Source: Gautieria morchelliformis | Taxonomy: Eukaryota; Basidiomycota; Agaricomycetes; Gomphales; Gomphaceae | Direction of reading: 5' to 3' | NCBI GenBank assembly: GCA_015179125.1 | Contig: WHVA01000091.1 | Span: forward strand, 214,068-278,067 | DNA: 64,000 nt | Notes under the pieces: model-generated | Database searches by the model: none | What the model was told of the DNA's origin: nothing | The model's input: the letters and a program-made list of their open reading frames with translations, nothing else | Made by a program: the position numbers and the translations under genes | Shown: one piece after another, positions 11,360 through 23,119 of the stretch | Layout: every line of letters begins with the position of its first letter | Numbering within the stretch: the first letter of the stretch is position 1

Positions 11360-13505
11360 TAATCTGTTATTAGGCAAGACACAGTGCCCATGATACTTTC
11401 AGTTTGCCCACACCGCTTGCAAACCATTCAAGCCCTTTTGATATGCATCCATAAAACATGCAGATCTATTGGCATACCTAAGAAAAATGAGCACATATTT
11501 AGTAAGAAAGGTGGGAACCATACCGTTGAATCTGCACCAATGGGACATCATCAAGGCAGGCAAGGACATTTGCCTCCATTTCATCAATGTTTGCTGTCAG
11601 AGCAGTAGACCAATAGTGTAATTTGACTGCACCCCAATATTGTTCAATAAAGTTCAGTTCACAATGAAACTTCGGATAGAAGTCACAGATGTGCCCCCTG
11701 GATGTCACATACTCTTCAAGCTGAGACTTTTGGGATGTGAAGTTAGGTTGTGTAAAAAGAAGACGCCGGCAACAGCAATTTGTACTGGCTTCACATTTGA
11801 AGCCATCGCATTGTGCCCGCAAACCATCTTCAGGCCATAAACCCTGTTCTTTGATAATGACTTCCATGCCCTTGAACCACCCAGGCATTGTCTCATGATC
11901 CTCTGGGAAGTAAAGATCCTGTGGGCTTCCATCTGCAAAGATTGCTGGGCGCATCCTTGGACCATTTTTGTGATGGGTCCAGCCTTTTGTTGGTTTTTTA
12001 GGCATTTTCCGTGCCGAGAGGGCATCGGGAGCTCATTTTTGATGACTTGGAGCATTATCAAAAAGAAAAAGGCCCGTAGCAAGGCCTTTTGTTTTTCCTT
12101 CAAAGATATCAATAGCATGATCTACTTGCTTCAGCAAGTTGTCAGCTGTAAAATAGCCATCACGATTTTTTCCAGCTTTGAACACCAGTCGAGCTTCTCT
12201 GATTAGGCAATCAGACACTCAAATAATATCTGAATTTCAAAACTTACTCATCTCCATTTCTGAGCCTACCCCATTCAGAGGTCAGAAAATCAGAGACCAT
12301 GAGAGAAACTCCATCTCCTTTGCGCTCTGGTGAGGATTTATGGGAAGAATGTGTCCACTTTGTCTTGCAACGATCATTTGCATAAAATGTTGATACATCA
12401 TGAGTGACAAGAATAAGACGAAATGGGCCACCAGGAATTGGGAAACCATCAGGTATGCTCGCAACATTACCTTCTCTGTCATATGTCACCATGCGCTTGA
12501 GGTATTCCTCCCATCGTGCTAGAAAAGCTTTCCGGTACTGGACCACATCCTCTCACTCACACTGGAGGCATATAAAGATTTTCTGGGCTGAAAAACTGTT
12601 CAAAAAACTGTAAAGATATTCCAAATTTTCTTAGTGTTTTTAATGTAAAAAAACTTAAACAAAATTTTGTGTTTTTATTAGAATTTGTTGAGCAAGAAAA
12701 TCATAAAAAAGTTTAAAGTTTTTTTCATGGTTTTTTTATGTCCTTTTATAAGTTTCTTTGTGAAAACACAAAGAAACCCATGAAAAATCCTGAAAAAAAC
12801 TTTGAATTTTTTTACAATTTTCTTGCTAAACAAATTCTAATAAAAGCACAAAATTTTATTGTAGTTTTTTTTTACATAAAAAACACTAAAAATATTTAGA
12901 AAATCTTTACAGTTTTTTCAACAGTTTTTCAGACAAGAAAATTTTTATATGCCTGCAGTGTCATGGCCGTCAATGTACATGCCATTTTTCTTCCTCCCAT
13001 ATCTCCAATCCATTCTGTGCAACCAATGACGGGCAGTTCTGACACTGATTGTGGTCTTACCACCCAAGCGCTCCTGCATCTCTGCAGTCGCAATATAATC
13101 CACAATGTCCTGAGCACGAATATAGCCATCTTTGGCAACACTTTGAAGATGGAGCTGGATGGATAGCCTGAAGTCTTCATCTTGGAGAATCAATGAGTTG
13201 TACTGGCCATATTGGTGCATTGGGAGCTTGCCAGTGTTTAGGAACTGATGTATCCATGCCCACAGGTTTCGTGCATAGTAAACACCATGACCAGCTGCTT
13301 TCGCAGACAGAAGTGAGGCTTCCTGCCATGTGAATGAGAGGTTGGGGTCAAGGAAGAGATTCAAGGTTCCAACCATTCCAGTGATTCGTCCTCGAAAGAT
13401 GACATCTATTTTTTTATCCTTACTGGCCACAGAAAGCTTGACCTGCGCTTGGCGAAGCTCAGGAGTATTTCTCCAGTTTCAACTTTCCCACAGCAAGGTC
13501 TGTTG
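11360..13505 (-). pseudogene. DDE transposase (IS630/Tc1-like fold), broken copy 1
   Basis: The reading order on the minus strand is as follows. An N-terminal helix region lies in 12945-13430. The catalytic block ILVTHDVSTFYA (first Asp) lies in 12244-12546. LFLFDNAPSHQKR (second Asp) lies near 12050-12090. The PKFHCELNFIEQYWGAVK block with the Glu lies near 11640. The tail AVWAN-stop-KYHGH lies near 11380, where the homologous copy reads WANRRYHGH (CGA to TGA). The gene is interrupted by MITE 2 at 12560-12960 and its N-terminus was displaced by the inner transposon at 13508. Several frameshifts are present. It is closely related to copy 2, so it is non-functional as it stands. Confidence 0.8.
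12560..12960. mobile_element. MITE 2 inside transposase copy 1 (TSD TCA)
   Basis: A 401 bp foldback with ends CACTGGAGGCATATAAA and its near-inverse, flanked by TCA (12557-12559 and 12961-12963). Excising the element and one TCA restores a 23-base stretch that aligns without gaps to the same site in transposase copy 2 (about 14942-14964). It shares its terminal bases with the outer transposon, so it is probably mobilised by the same family. Confidence 0.85.
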
Positions 13506-13546
13506 TAAGATAGAGGACGCCCTAATAGGGCACCCTTATATAATCT

Positions 13547-13562
13547 CTAACCCTAACCCTAA
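13547..13562 (-). repeat. Short telomere-like tract (CTAACC..)
   Basis: CTAACCCTAACCCTAA, about 2.7 units of the TTAGGG repeat, next to the left TIR of the inner transposon. It is too short to be a telomere. Confidence 0.5.
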
Positions 13563-13734
13563 AAGTGGCCAAAATCCTGAAGTTGAGTAAAAAAAAAAAA
13601 ACTACTCATTAGATTTTACATCAAGGATGCCTCCCCACCCATAGTCTATGTACTCATAGTCTATGTATTGTAATGTATTAAGTACCAAAGTGCTATGCAT
13701 AGGCAGCCTTTGCTTTCTCAGCCATCCAAGGGGG

Positions 13735-16329
13735 TAAAGCCCGGTGTCCATGATATCTTCGGTTTGCCCAGGCAGCCATTGAGCCAGAAAGGCCTTGTGA
13801 GTATGCTGAAATGAATCTGGCAGATCTATTTGCATAGCTACTCCAAAAAAAAAAAAAGAAAAAATGAGTAATCCATATTCAGATGATGTGGAAACCACTG
13901 ACCGCCGAATTTGGATCAATGGGATATCATCAAGGCATGCAATCACATTGCGCTCCATGGCATCCATATCTGTTGTTTGTGCACTTGACCTGTATCGGAA
14001 CTTGACTGCACCCCAGTATTGCTCAATAAAGTTGAGCTCACAATGAAATTATAAAATTCACAAATGTGGCCACGGGAGGTGATGTACTCCTCAAGCTGTG
14101 ATTTCTGTGAACAAAAGTTGGGCTGACAAAATCAAAGACGCCAGCAGCAGCAGGCTGTCTTCCCTGCCTCACATTTGAAGCCTGGACACTGGGCATTCAA
14201 GGTTCCGGTTTGTGGCCAAAGACCCCGCTCACAAATAATAGTCTCCATGCCTTTAAACCATCCAGGCATTGTCGGATGGTCATGTGGGTAATAAAAATCT
14301 TGTCATTGCTGATTAGCACCAGTCCCAAAAGAACCATTTCGCATCCTTGGTGTGTCTTTATTTGGCACCCAATCCTTGCTTGCACCCTTGGGCATTTTTC
14401 GTGCAGAAAGGGCATCAGCAGCTCGCTTTTGGTGGCTAGGGGCATCGTCAAATGCAAAGAGGCCAGTGGCAAATCCATTGACCTTAGATTCAAAGATGTC
14501 AATTGCTTTTTCTACCTGTCGCATCAGGTCATCACGGGAGAAGTATCCATCACGGTCCTTCCCAGCTTTGAAAATGATGCATGCCTCACTAAATTCAGCA
14601 AACCAGTCAGTGATTGTTAGTGGGTTGGAAAGGTACGCACTCATTGCCATCAGTAAGCTGTCCCCATTCTGAGGTGAAAAAGTCAGAAATCATCAAGGAG
14701 GCACCTTCACCTTTGCGCTGTGGGGTTGCCTTGCCACTTGAATGAGACCATTGAGTCTTTCGGTGATCAAATGCATAGAATGTGGATTCATCATGGGTGA
14801 CTAGAATGAGTCGAAATCGGCCCTTTTGAGGAACTGGGAAGCCTCTCAGGGTGTTATCAATGTTCCCATCATTGTCATAGGTAAACATGCATTTTTCATA
14901 CTCTTTCCATCGTGTAAGGAACTCCTTTTGGTATTGAACAACATCTTCTCGTTAATGACCATCAATGTACATGCCATTATTCTTTCGACCATATCACCAA
15001 TCCAACTTCTTCAGCCATCGTCGGGTAGTCCTCACTGAGATATTCCATGCTTTTGATCCTAACTTCGCTTGCATCTCAGGTGTGGCAACAAAGTCTACAA
15101 TATCCTGTGCTCGAACATAGCCACCCTTGGTCTTTTCCATCAGATGAAGCTGGATCTCTTGTGCAAAATCTCCATGGTCCAAGATGGATGAATGGTTCTG
15201 ACCTCGACGATGAGTGGGTAGTTTGCCAGAGGCAAGGAATTGATGAATCCAGGTGCGTATGTTGCGCGCTCGTTTTGATCCACTCTGAACTCCAAGCCCC
15301 AGTGATTTAGCAACAACCAGAGAGGCCTCTCTCCATGAATATGACAGCTCTGTGTCCATGTACAAGTTGAGTGTCCCAATCATTGCAGTAATTCGTGAAC
15401 CAAAGATAACAGCAAGTTTTGGATCACACGCTTTGGCACTCAGTTTTGCTCTTGCTCGACGCAGTTCTGGGAAATTCTTGTAATTCAAGATGTTCAATGC
15501 TCCATCTGCAGTCGTTTCTTCTTCATTTTGATCATCAATTGGTATGCGGCCCTTTCGCATCTCCTCCAAGAGTTTGTTAACACACATTTGACGGTCTGCC
15601 AATATATTCTTAGAATTCACATCTTCAGTGGCAGAGTCCTCTGAGGATTCTTCCTCTTCTTCCTCTTGGAAGTCATGGTATTGGTGCTGGAGACCTTGTA
15701 AGCAATGCTGTCATTGTTATCTCAAATGCTTACCATCTTTGGAGATGCAGGTCCATCTTGCATTTCCACAGAATCACAAACAGTCTCTGAGTCCTCCCTG
15801 TTGTTTTTAGCAGTCTCCTTCACTGATTGCATCCAGGCTGTCCAATAGCTGCAAGCTTTTCCCGAAGACCCTTTCATTGCCTGAGTGTCCGTGCAGAATT
15901 TTTCGTGTATTGCCGGGGGCGCTTCTTTTGACCCCATTTCAGCTTTTCAGCAGCTGTTGCAAGCTCTTGGCCTGTCCGAAGCACCTCAGAAAAGGTGAGC
16001 AGTGCTGCTTCATCATTGATCTCTGCTTCCTCTTCATCATCCAGCTCCCAGTCCCCATCTTCAGAGTCCAAGTCTGATTCATCATCAGACAGGTCATCCT
16101 CCACAAAAGCTAATTGGCCATGGATCTCTTCAACATCAGCTTCTGAGCCCTCTCGCTCCAGGTTTGAGCTCTCCTGCATTGTTCCCAAGGTGGTCTGGTT
16201 GTAATCCACGTCATCAGACTCATCCTCCCAGTTTGCGGCATCATCCTCTACAGTTACACCATGGTCATTGGAGGCACCCTTTCTCAGGTTTTCGAGGCAT
16301 GCTAATCGCGCTTTAGAGTTCTGGCCCAT
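13735..16329 (-). pseudogene. DDE transposase (IS630/Tc1-like fold), broken copy 2 with acidic N-terminus
   Basis: Starts at 16329 with about 100 residues rich in Asp/Glu (15874-16329). Then comes a helical DNA-binding region (14994-15620, with an AQDIVDFVATPEMQ-type segment). Next are LILVTHDESTFYAFD (first Asp, 14607-14888), LFAFDDAPSHQKR (second Asp, near 14450) and the C-terminal PKFHCELN-type block. The tail WANRRYHGHRALPP reads near 13735-13780. The pieces sit in different frames, with in-frame stops near 14995 and 14955, so the copy is dead. It is better preserved at the N-terminus than copy 1, and the two are clearly from one family. Confidence 0.78.
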
Positions 16330-16889
16330 GCTGGGTGCGCAAGGTACAGAGATGCGGTTGGTTCAGCGAGCTTTTCTTCAATTTTTGCGCTCCGCTGATG
16401 TCACGTGATTGCTTACATAAGCGGCCAAATTTCTTCATCGTCCCTGCCCAAAAATTTTCTGAGCATGTCCTTGCATCATAGAAGTGATTTCCTGCACTTT
16501 TGTAAAATTCAACTTTTTTAGTCTATATACAGTACAATTTTTATTCAAATAATATTCTGTTTCCTAGGAATCATTTCTAGAGGTTATTTGCATGGATTGT
16601 AGGACGCAAAGTTGCGAAAAATTGACCGTGTGAACGTCTATTTGAGCTCAAAATATTGTGCTAAACTAGATTACATAAGGGTGCCCTATTAGGGCGTCCT
16701 CTATCTTAAACCCTTTCCTACAAATTCAAGCTAGATATATTGAGAGAAACTCTTAGGATTCAGATAGGTCAAAACTTAATGTAGGTGGGTGGAATTGAGG
16801 ATGTTGGAGGGCGGCTGCTACTGGCCTGCTCGCTTATGTAAAGGTCGCTGGTTCCTGGTGTCCGCTATCTTACTATGCCTCCAGTGTTG

Positions 16890-18277
16890 CTGAAATAGAT
16901 ATTTCTTGGTAAAATTGTAAGCAGATTTGTAAACTTTGGAACTATTTTATGGTGTCTATCTTATCTTGACCCTCTATATGGTACACGTACATGTACTACT
17001 GTTCATGTGGTGATGTCGTGTACTAGAGGAGCAGTGCAGGGTGGTATGGCTGCTTTTTCTACAACGCACATTGTGTTGGCAAAGTGGTAGGTTGGATAAC
17101 ACTAGCCAATGGCTTTCAGTGAAAGTTGTGCAGGCAACTATTTTGTGCTACGTACATATTGTTGAACATTTTTTTTGAAGCCTGTGCACTTCTGCCACTT
17201 TCACCATACGTCACTTATTTTCGTCCACTGCCAGTGCTCTAACATGCATGAGCATAAAGTGAGGTGAGTCCCGTGCCGGAGACTATTTCATTGAGCAAGC
17301 ATGCTGGCACACATGGATCTTGATCCAGGGACCTCCGTCAACGCCGATCTCGAGCTCCTGGGCTGTTCTGCAACTACTGTAATGCACAATTGCACACCCT
17401 GAGCTTGGTCCCGCTGTGACCACCACCGCATAGGATGCAGATCTCCCGGTGTACTGTATGACAATGTATTTTACAATACGACAAAGTATCTCAAAATAAA
17501 GCAATCTATTCCAACATTCTTGTTCACTGGCACAGCCCTTGGTCAGTAGCTCCTCCATTAATACCTTTCACAAGATGAAAAATGAAGAGGCAGCTTTTGA
17601 ATCCAAACCTCCTTTGAGCTCATCCAATGATGAATAATTTTATTATATTGTATATAATAGATTGGACTTGTTCCTGTTTCTAGTCTAGATGATTTTGCCC
17701 AAGAGATAGCACTGACAGTGTGATGTTGAAGCTGAGAGCTCAGGAAGGAGTTTGTCCTGTGTGAGGATGTACCTAATTAAATACTTACAAATTCCTAGGT
17801 CTGAGGGAGGCTGGCTCTGAGTAAAGGGTAATGGCTGCCAGTGCCTAGCAAGGTTGCCGCAGCCGAAAAACAATTTGGACACTCATATAATGGTAGAAAC
17901 ATGATGTGAAGATGTGGGAAGGAAGTAGGAGAAGCCTGCTAATGCAGGGCATTGACAGCATGCCAACCGTGAATGCGGGCCTTTGAATGATGTTATCTGC
18001 GAAGTGGCGGTGCTGGAGCAAATGGAATAGCCACCGACTTCTGGGCCAACTCGGAGGGTGTGAAGTAAACCAGGTGGAAGTCAGAATGACACCGTCAGAG
18101 GTGAGCCAAACAACAGGGCGGTAAGGGAAAAGAGACTGGTGAGAAAGGATGTAGTGATGCATGAAAAGAAGCATGTTGAGGGGAGTTTCAGGTTTTTGAA
18201 CATTCATCTTGCTGCCAAGGCGGAGCAAGGAAGAAAAACTGATTAGAAGCATGCAGAGAAAAACAAAGTTGTCATGG
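16890..18277. other. Non-coding region
   Basis: Low-GC sequence. A few ORFs of 65-135 codons on the minus strand (17283-17558, 17845-18252) have no recognisable features. No TIR or LTR pair was found. Confidence 0.4.
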
Positions 18278-19257
18278 TGTCAAGATTGTTTTTTTGGCAT
18301 TAATATCGTATATTAGTGAACACAGTGAATGCCCAAATAGCTTGTGCAATGAAGTGTGCCGTTCAGCGAATAAGGTGAACCAATAAATGTTCAGAAGGTA
18401 AGAGGGCTGCCCGAATGGAGCTCACCCTATCTACAGTTGTAGCGAAGTAGCCCATGAGACTTGAAGATGTAATGTGCAAGGTCTCACGGAAAGGTTGTCA
18501 AGAAGTAACAATCCTTTCGCCGGTGAAGGTGCTCCTTCGGAGCCCTTCGCCGACAGCACCGATAATAGTACGAAGACTAAGGTAGTGAAGGTGAAGTACG
18601 AAAACTCACCAGTGGTGCTTAAGTCCTCTGGTCAAAGATGGTAGACTATAGAAGAGGGCTCAAGACGATGGTCACAGTGAGGTCAAGTTTTGCACAAGAT
18701 AGACATATGATAATTGAACTGCAGAATATACATGTGAATGCAAACTATTTATATCAAATGCTCATATGTTATCAGTGAATAGGAAAGAGGCCGTTGTGAG
18801 TCAGGGTTGGATAGGGGTGCACAGTCAGGCTACAAATAGGTGAAACACATATACAATAGAAATAGGGAGGAGTGTGAATGTGAAACGACAGGGAGGAAGA
18901 GACGAAGGTACCTATGTACGAAAACACACCTTGAGACCTGCATACATGTTACCCTGCATGGACTCTTGGTCTGCTGGGTTGATCCCACACGATCTATGGG
19001 TAGGACGTCCCATGAATGCATTCTGGCCATAGGAACACCCAAAGGGGGTTGAGTCGAGAAGATGATGGGACCAGTGATGAACCATCAAGCCGGGTGAAGG
19101 ATGTCGATCGTGTTTGATGGTGTGCCTACTGGCGAATGATGTGAGTAGCAAATAACCATTCGGCAAATTCGGCGAAGAGCGAATGGAGCGAACATGGAAG
19201 TGGAGTGATGAAAAGGAAAATAGAGTTACTGGATACAACAAATAAACGAGTCATGAA
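18278..19257 (+). mobile_element. Solo LTR, about 980 bp, TSD CATGG
   Basis: Begins TGTCAAGATT and ends TCATGAAA, where a sister copy ending at 31200 reads TCATGACA. It is flanked by CATGG at 18273-18277 and 19258-19262. The homologous LTR pieces at 30322-31200 and 34254-34372 cover its right and left parts. The TGTCA/TGACA termini and the 5 bp duplication are typical of LTR retrotransposons. No internal region adjoins it. Confidence 0.75.
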
Positions 19258-19918
19258 ACATGGGATGGGATGTTAACAGTAAGAGCTCATTTTTGAAGGG
19301 AAACAGAGGAGCAGTGTTTCTTAATGCCTGGTAAAGAGCATGAGATGAGGGAATAGGTGTGAGTGGAACAAACATGTAGGTAATAAGGTTTGAGAGTATT
19401 TCAGATGCCAGAAATGAAAGTGGCTCTGAAGCAGACATGATGTGGTGAGGTATGAAGATTGGAGAACTGGTCGTTGTTCAAAAGCTAAGAAAAGGTTGGT
19501 TCCAGGTGTAAATGCAAGGTCCATCATGTGGCTGAGTGTGACAACCTACTAATGACATCACCCTCAATTTGTGGTCATTCATCTATTTCTTCCTATACTG
19601 TAGGATGATACTTCTCCTAATAAACTGCTGTACTCCTGCATCTTCAACAAGGGTCATGCCAGCAACACCAGCTCTAGTACCATCACCCATATCCTGACAG
19701 GTCACATATGGTGATGGTCTGTATGCCACCCATAACCTTACAATCTGAGAGCAGGTACGGCTACAGTATGGCAGTATTATGGCCGTATATGGTGTTATAG
19801 TAGGCATAAACTCACTATCGCATTCTAACTTCTACTGAAGTGAATCTACTTTACTTGGCTAGTACACTATCTATTGCATCTCGTGTCAGATGCAGCCATT
19901 GCTTCAGAATCATGCCCA
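19258..19918. other. Spacer without recognised features
   Basis: AT-rich sequence. No gene, LTR or TIR was identified. Confidence 0.4.
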
Positions 19919-20440
19919 CTAGAAAGATGTGTTCTCCACCGACTGCCGACCCAGGGATTGAGAGGATGTCTCAAGCCAGGAATGACAAATTAGGGAATTG
20001 AGGACTGCAGCAGACCACCACTGAAGGGGGTGCCGTGAGTCAAAATTTTCAACAGGCAGTTTGAAATAGTTGTCAAGTTCTGAAGCTAGGTCATGGATAA
20101 TGGTATGCTTGAACTGCGATGTAAAGCTCTTTACAGGCGAGCCATCGATGGCTGCGACTGTGCTGCTTGCTGATCTGCTTGCTCTCATTTCAGGTATGTT
20201 TGTACTTGGGGAAGGGGCATACTCGGCCAGGTGTGTCGCACGCAGTTTGGTCTGGCATTGATTGATGTGTTGAAGAATTGTGGGTTCATTGGTAAAGTCT
20301 GCATGCAGGCCATCGTAGGAGAGTTGAGGATTGAGGACTTGTCCACCAGTGAGTAGATAGTATGATTCCAGATTGAGAGGAGACTCATGGGTGGCCCACA
20401 CATAATATGGTGATTCATTTGTTTTGAAAAAGTAGTCACT
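19919..20440 (-). pseudogene. hAT transposase C-terminal remnant
   Basis: The open frame ends with LASELDNYFKLPVENFD..HPLQWWSA, which fits the C-terminal dimerisation region of hAT transposases (a hydrophobic L-x3-Y-L-x-LP stretch followed by a WW motif). Only this part is present, and no hAT TIRs or 8 bp duplications were found. The frame runs on upstream, without a stop, into the LINE tail, forming one 276-residue composite ORF (19919-20749). Confidence 0.5.
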
Positions 20441-23119
20441 CAGCTTCTTCTGTATGTCCTGGATGTACCGCAGCATGTGAGGTACTATCTTCTGGTCACC
20501 AAGTAAGCGTGGTATGGAGTGCGATGCCTTCCCTGCTCTGTGTCTTTGCCAGCTGCGCTGAGCTACATATGTCCTGCAGTGCTTGAGGTAGTGCCTGACC
20601 ATCTCTGGTTGTCTACACCAGTGGCATATTATGAATGGAGTAGCGTTAGTTCTAGATCTAGTACTGCGTGCGCACTCATTATCATGTGTGTGTACACATA
20701 CCCGGCTATTCTGACCCTGAGCTGAAGTCTGAGTTGAGATCCGAGGCATGACTGAATCTTGTCCATATCTTCTAGTATGCTATAGTTAAATAGCTAGCCG
20801 TGTACATAGAAAACCCTAGGCAGTTAAACTCCAGTATTGTGCTATTGTTCTAGCCCATGAGGCTTTTGACTAGATGGTGTTAAATCAGTTGGTGTCCAGT
20901 GTTGTTGTCACTGTGCATGGTATTTGCGCACACAACTGAAGTTGTGTTCTCGTCCTATTCTCTCTATGCCCCTCTATGATCTTATGACTTCCCCACTGCA
21001 TACGCAACCTGTCCTGCAAAACTTACAACATGGCAGAGTGTGCTTTCTTCTGCCTTGATCTTCTTCAGGAAGGCGTTGAGAGAGATATGGCCTGTGCGTA
21101 GTTGGACCAAGATGCTCAAAGCGTGGCATGGTAGGGCACTGAGTAGCTGGTAGGTCTTGCAGTTGGCCATCAACGAGTCTACCTGGCCATCATGGCAAAC
21201 CTGGGGGACTTTGACCATATTTTCCTCCATCACTTCATAAGAGACTTCTTTTGATGGGCTTTGATCGCAGATGTGCCAGCCGGGAGGCAGGACTTCAGCA
21301 GGGGGGGAGGTGGGTGGTGTCAGAGACATTGCCTTTGGCTGCCTTCTTCACATGCAGGTCAGCTAGTACATTACCTTGCAGGTCCATGTGACCAGGTAGC
21401 CAATCAAGGTGTATTTGGAGCCGCCGCTGTCAGCGCTTGATCTGGCGGACAATGGCGTGGATATCATATAGGATGTACTGAGAGGGCTGGGACATGTTGT
21501 TGCATAGGGCCTGTATTGCAGCCTGGTTGTCAAGGGTGATGAGGGCGGACATAGCTGTGGGGTGTGATTCAATTAGCTTTAGCACGAAGCATGCTGACAA
21601 GTTCCCCTTCAAAGACAGTGTGCCTAGTGTCTTTGCTTAGCTTGTAGCGCAGAGTCTGCCCTGTCGCAGGAACCACTGCTGCAGCCCCAATGCAGCCTTT
21701 GTATCCAGAGCTGCCTGAGTATATCTGTATGTTGTCCATCCTGGTCCTAAGCCTGCTTGCAGCAGAGGGTTTATCACTGGTGATGTGCATCGTGAGCTGG
21801 TGCCACCAACCTGGGTGATACCATACAGGGGTGATGGTCTCTATAGTATACGGGCGGATCTTGTAGCAGTGGAGCAGGTTGTGTATTGGGGAGGGATGGG
21901 AGTGGGGGCATCCTCTGGAGCTGCGTTTGACTGCCTTGAAGAGCAGGTGGTGCTCAGGTAGTGTGGCTAGGTGCAGTGCTTTGCGGTCACAGGTGTCATC
22001 CAGCTGGAGCCGGACAGGTGGGATCAGAGCATGTAGTTCAAGCATGTTGGTGGCCATGGACCTGTAGGCTCCTGTGATCAGCTTACAGCTGAGTCTCTGT
22101 ACCTTTTCAAGGAATCTATTGTGGCCCACTGAGCCCATTCGCTGCCCAGATGTTGGGCTCGCATAAATCGGTGTATACCATACAGGGAGGGCATATTCAA
22201 TTTTTGGTAGCACCATGGCTGTGTAGAGCTGCTGCATATGTAGTTCGGGGAGGCTGAAGGAGGGCCTGGTGAGGCAGTTCACTGTGAGAAAGAGGTGTTG
22301 AGCCTTTTCCATGGCTTGCTGGACGTGCTGATGCCACTGGAGCTCTTGGTCTATCTGTACCCTGAGCAGCCTAGTGCTGGGGACGCACTTGATGACTTGC
22401 TGGGTCCATCTGTGCATAAAGTCAGTGTGTGTAGTGTCCTTGCATCACATAAGATGCAGGCACTGAAACTTTGAAACTTCGGTGTGGGAGTTGTGCGCAG
22501 CCGACCACATAGCTTGCTTATCCAGCATGTCATTGAGGATGTTGTCACACTCCTCAAAGGTGTTGGCAGTCGCTAGGAAGAAGTTGTCATCAACATAAGC
22601 ACTGCCATCCTCATTCTTCCCATGGGGGATGTTGACCAGGCCGTAGCTATAGATAAGATATAGGATCATCGACACAGTTTCTCCTTGACCAATGCCATTG
22701 TCAATATCAATGGGTAGAGAAGTAAAGTTGTCAAAGCTTAGCATGGTTCTCCTGTCTCTTGTCATAGCAGCGAAGAAGTTAATGATTTCTGTTGGGTAGC
22801 TGACCATCGCCATGTTCTTGAGGAGGCATTCTGTCATTGCATTTGGGAATGCACTTGTGATGTCCAGGAATATGATCGTGGCAACCTTGCATCTATGCCA
22901 GGCCTCTTTCACCCGATGTGTGAGGTGCAGTACCAGGTCTACAGTTGTTTGGCTGGGTAAGATGTATGATCTTATTACCTTGTATTGTTTAAAGTCTTGC
23001 AGGATGGGGATGCGTATGTGTATGAGGGATTGTGAGGTTTGGCATAGAGAGAATAGAGATGAGAATCCACGACGGTTGTATGCACAAACACCGTGTGCAG
23101 TGACAACTACAGCTAACAC
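20441..23119 (-). pseudogene. LINE (Tad/RNase H-bearing type) ORF2, 5'-truncated
   Basis: The minus strand reads in order as follows. The RT core is 22445-23119 (LDITSAFPN, GIGQGETVSM, AYVDDNFF; YVDD is the catalytic box). The RT thumb and connection are in 21569-22417. RNase H follows with IYSGSSGYKG near 21700 (the usual YSDGSG aspartate is lost), LDNQAA and WLPGHMDLQGN..AD (21363-21612). The C-terminal tail is MVRHYLKHCRTYVAQR and a RLLGD..PHMLRYI block near 20450-20640. About 230 bp (20750-20980) separates two pieces of the tail. The endonuclease domain and the RT N-terminus are missing, consistent with 5' truncation. Several frameshifts are present, so it is dead. Confidence 0.82.

Larger units (their letters stand above)
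13508..16706 (-). mobile_element. Inner DDE transposon nested in the outer one (TA target)
   Basis: A 3.2 kb element with about 37 bp near-perfect TIRs beginning AGATAGAGGACGCCCTAATA, flanked by TA (13506-13507 and 16707-16708). It carries a second copy of the transposase, with its acidic N-terminus preserved. The TIR shares the core AGATAGNGGACNCC with the outer element but lacks the outer CACTGGAGGCATAGT prefix. Confidence 0.82.
10654..16886 (-). mobile_element. Outer DDE transposon with CACTGGAGGC termini, heavily nested
   Basis: Both ends begin CACTGGAGGCATAGTAAG and continue into GATAGYGGACACCAG-AACCAGYGACCTTTA in inverted orientation. They are flanked by TTG (10651-10653) and TTG (16887-16889), a 3 bp target duplication. 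The left TIR is interrupted by a MITE (10670-11171). The element carries a minus-strand transposase gene broken by a second MITE (12560-12960) and by a complete second transposon (13508-16706). Its own length without insertions is about 2.1 kb. Confidence 0.8.

Noticed and set aside
13547..13562. TTAGGG-like repeat suggesting an internal telomere or chromosome fusion
   Set aside because: Fewer than three units, and it lies just inside the TIR of a transposon, so it is better read as part of that element.
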